A DNA stretch of 6,294 bases from Candidatus Zipacnadia bacterium (lineage in GTDB: Bacteria > Armatimonadota > UBA5377 > JALGUK01): positions 1-6,294 of the forward strand of contig JALGUK010000109.1 of the NCBI GenBank assembly GCA_029820875.1, read 5' to 3'. The stretch's first letter is position 1, and the number at the start of each line of letters is the position of its first letter. Under the pieces are notes generated by a model, which did not search any database, was not told where the DNA came from, and saw only the letters and a program-made list of their open reading frames with translations. The translations under genes and the position numbers were made by a program. This document shows positions 5,882 to 6,294 of the stretch, piece by piece.

Positions 5882-6294
5882 GTGAAGCCTCGGCTGAAGG
5901 TTTCCCCCCTTTCAAGGGCGAAAAAAATACTCGAGGCTCACCTCCTCGACGGCCGACTCGAGGTCGGTGAGGAGATCGGCATAAAGATAGACCAGACCCT
6001 CACCCAGGACGCCACCGGCACGATGGCCTATCTGCAGTTCGAGGCATTGGGCATCCCGCGCGTGCGGACTGAGCTGTCGGTCAGCTATGTGGACCACAAC
6101 ACCCTCCAGACCGGCTTCGAGAACGCCGACGATCACCGCTACCTGCAAAGCGTAGCGGCCAAGTACGGAATTCTTTTCTCGCGCCCGGGTAACGGGATAT
6201 GCCACCAGGTGCACCTTGAGCGCTTCGCCGCGCCGGGTAAGACGCTTCTTGGGTCGGACAGCCATACCCCCACGGCAGGCGGCCTGGGAATGCT
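5882..6294 (+). CDS. Aconitate hydratase (aconitase), N-terminal part; 3' end outside the window
   Basis: The first 137 codons of a cytoplasmic aconitase, which interconverts citrate and isocitrate through cis-aconitate in the TCA cycle using a [4Fe-4S] cluster. Conserved family blocks are nearly intact: DQTLTQDATGTMAYLQFEA (about residues 37-55), SYVDHNTLQTGFENADDH (68-85), RPGNGICHQVHLE (101-113) and GSDSHTPTAGGLGM (124-137). D71/H72 and S125-D126-S127-H128 are substrate-binding or catalytic region residues of the family. The cluster-binding cysteines lie further downstream, beyond the window. Close neighbours in sequence are, from memory, the shorter bacterial aconitases of roughly 640-660 residues rather than the 890-residue AcnA type; the missing part prevents a check. 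The start is taken as GTG 5882, with a weak CAAGAG six bases upstream; GTG 5855 and TTG 5861 are in frame as alternatives. It is divergent from the acyltransferase gene. Confidence 0.95.
   Translation, partial: MKPRLKVSPLSRAKKILEAHLLDGRLEVGEEIGIKIDQTLTQDATGTMAYLQFEALGIPRVRTELSVSYVDHNTLQTGFENADDHRYLQSVAAKYGILFSRPGNGICHQVHLERFAAPGKTLLGSDSHTPTAGGLGM

Noticed and set aside
5151..5885. Plus-strand open frame of 244 codons leading up to the aconitase
   Set aside because: It overlaps the acyltransferase and the start of the TIM-barrel gene in antisense, and its translation is not protein-like.
5912..6265. Minus-strand open frame of 117 codons
   Set aside because: It is the antisense shadow of the highly conserved aconitase N terminus.

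Overview
The window looks like a GC-rich bacterial chromosome segment from a lineage rich in long secreted lipoproteins with carboxypeptidase-regulatory-like, BIG2 and PKD domains. The cytoplasmic genes are ordinary: an aconitase, a TIM-barrel sugar isomerase-like protein and a hexapeptide acyltransferase. Start sites have clear GGAGG-type Shine-Dalgarno sequences. This style recalls Armatimonadota- or Planctomycetota-like environmental genomes, but that is an impression only; no marker gene in the window fixes the taxonomy.

Layout. Positions 1-3684 hold three minus-strand genes in a row, read right to left. The first (3684-2452) is a lipoprotein with an Ig-like/PKD/transthyretin-fold architecture. 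The second (2396-480) is a lipoprotein with two regulatory-like domains, then about 430 residues I cannot assign, including a canonical EF-hand loop. The third (403 to the window edge) is a secreted protein whose signal peptide and body lie in different frames. Gaps are 55 and 76 bp and I see no terminator between them, so they are probably one transcript for cell-surface proteins. Positions 3685-4498 contain no intact gene: a leader with a G8 tract and paired T tracts, then the broken N-terminal part of an IS1380-family-like transposase (about 4000-4301, minus strand).

Positions 4499-5810 hold a second minus-strand pair separated by 19 bp: a left-handed beta-helix acyltransferase (5810-5343, TTG start) followed by a xylose-isomerase-like TIM barrel (5323-4499). 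They probably form a small carbohydrate-related operon. A 71-bp divergent intergenic region (5811-5881) separates this pair from a plus-strand aconitate hydratase gene (5882 to the window edge), of which only the N-terminal 137 codons are present.

I found no tRNA, rRNA, CRISPR array or recognisable riboswitch, and no convincing new multi-gene system. The least-described items are the C-terminal region of the second lipoprotein, the frameshift after the third gene's signal peptide, and the transposase remnant.
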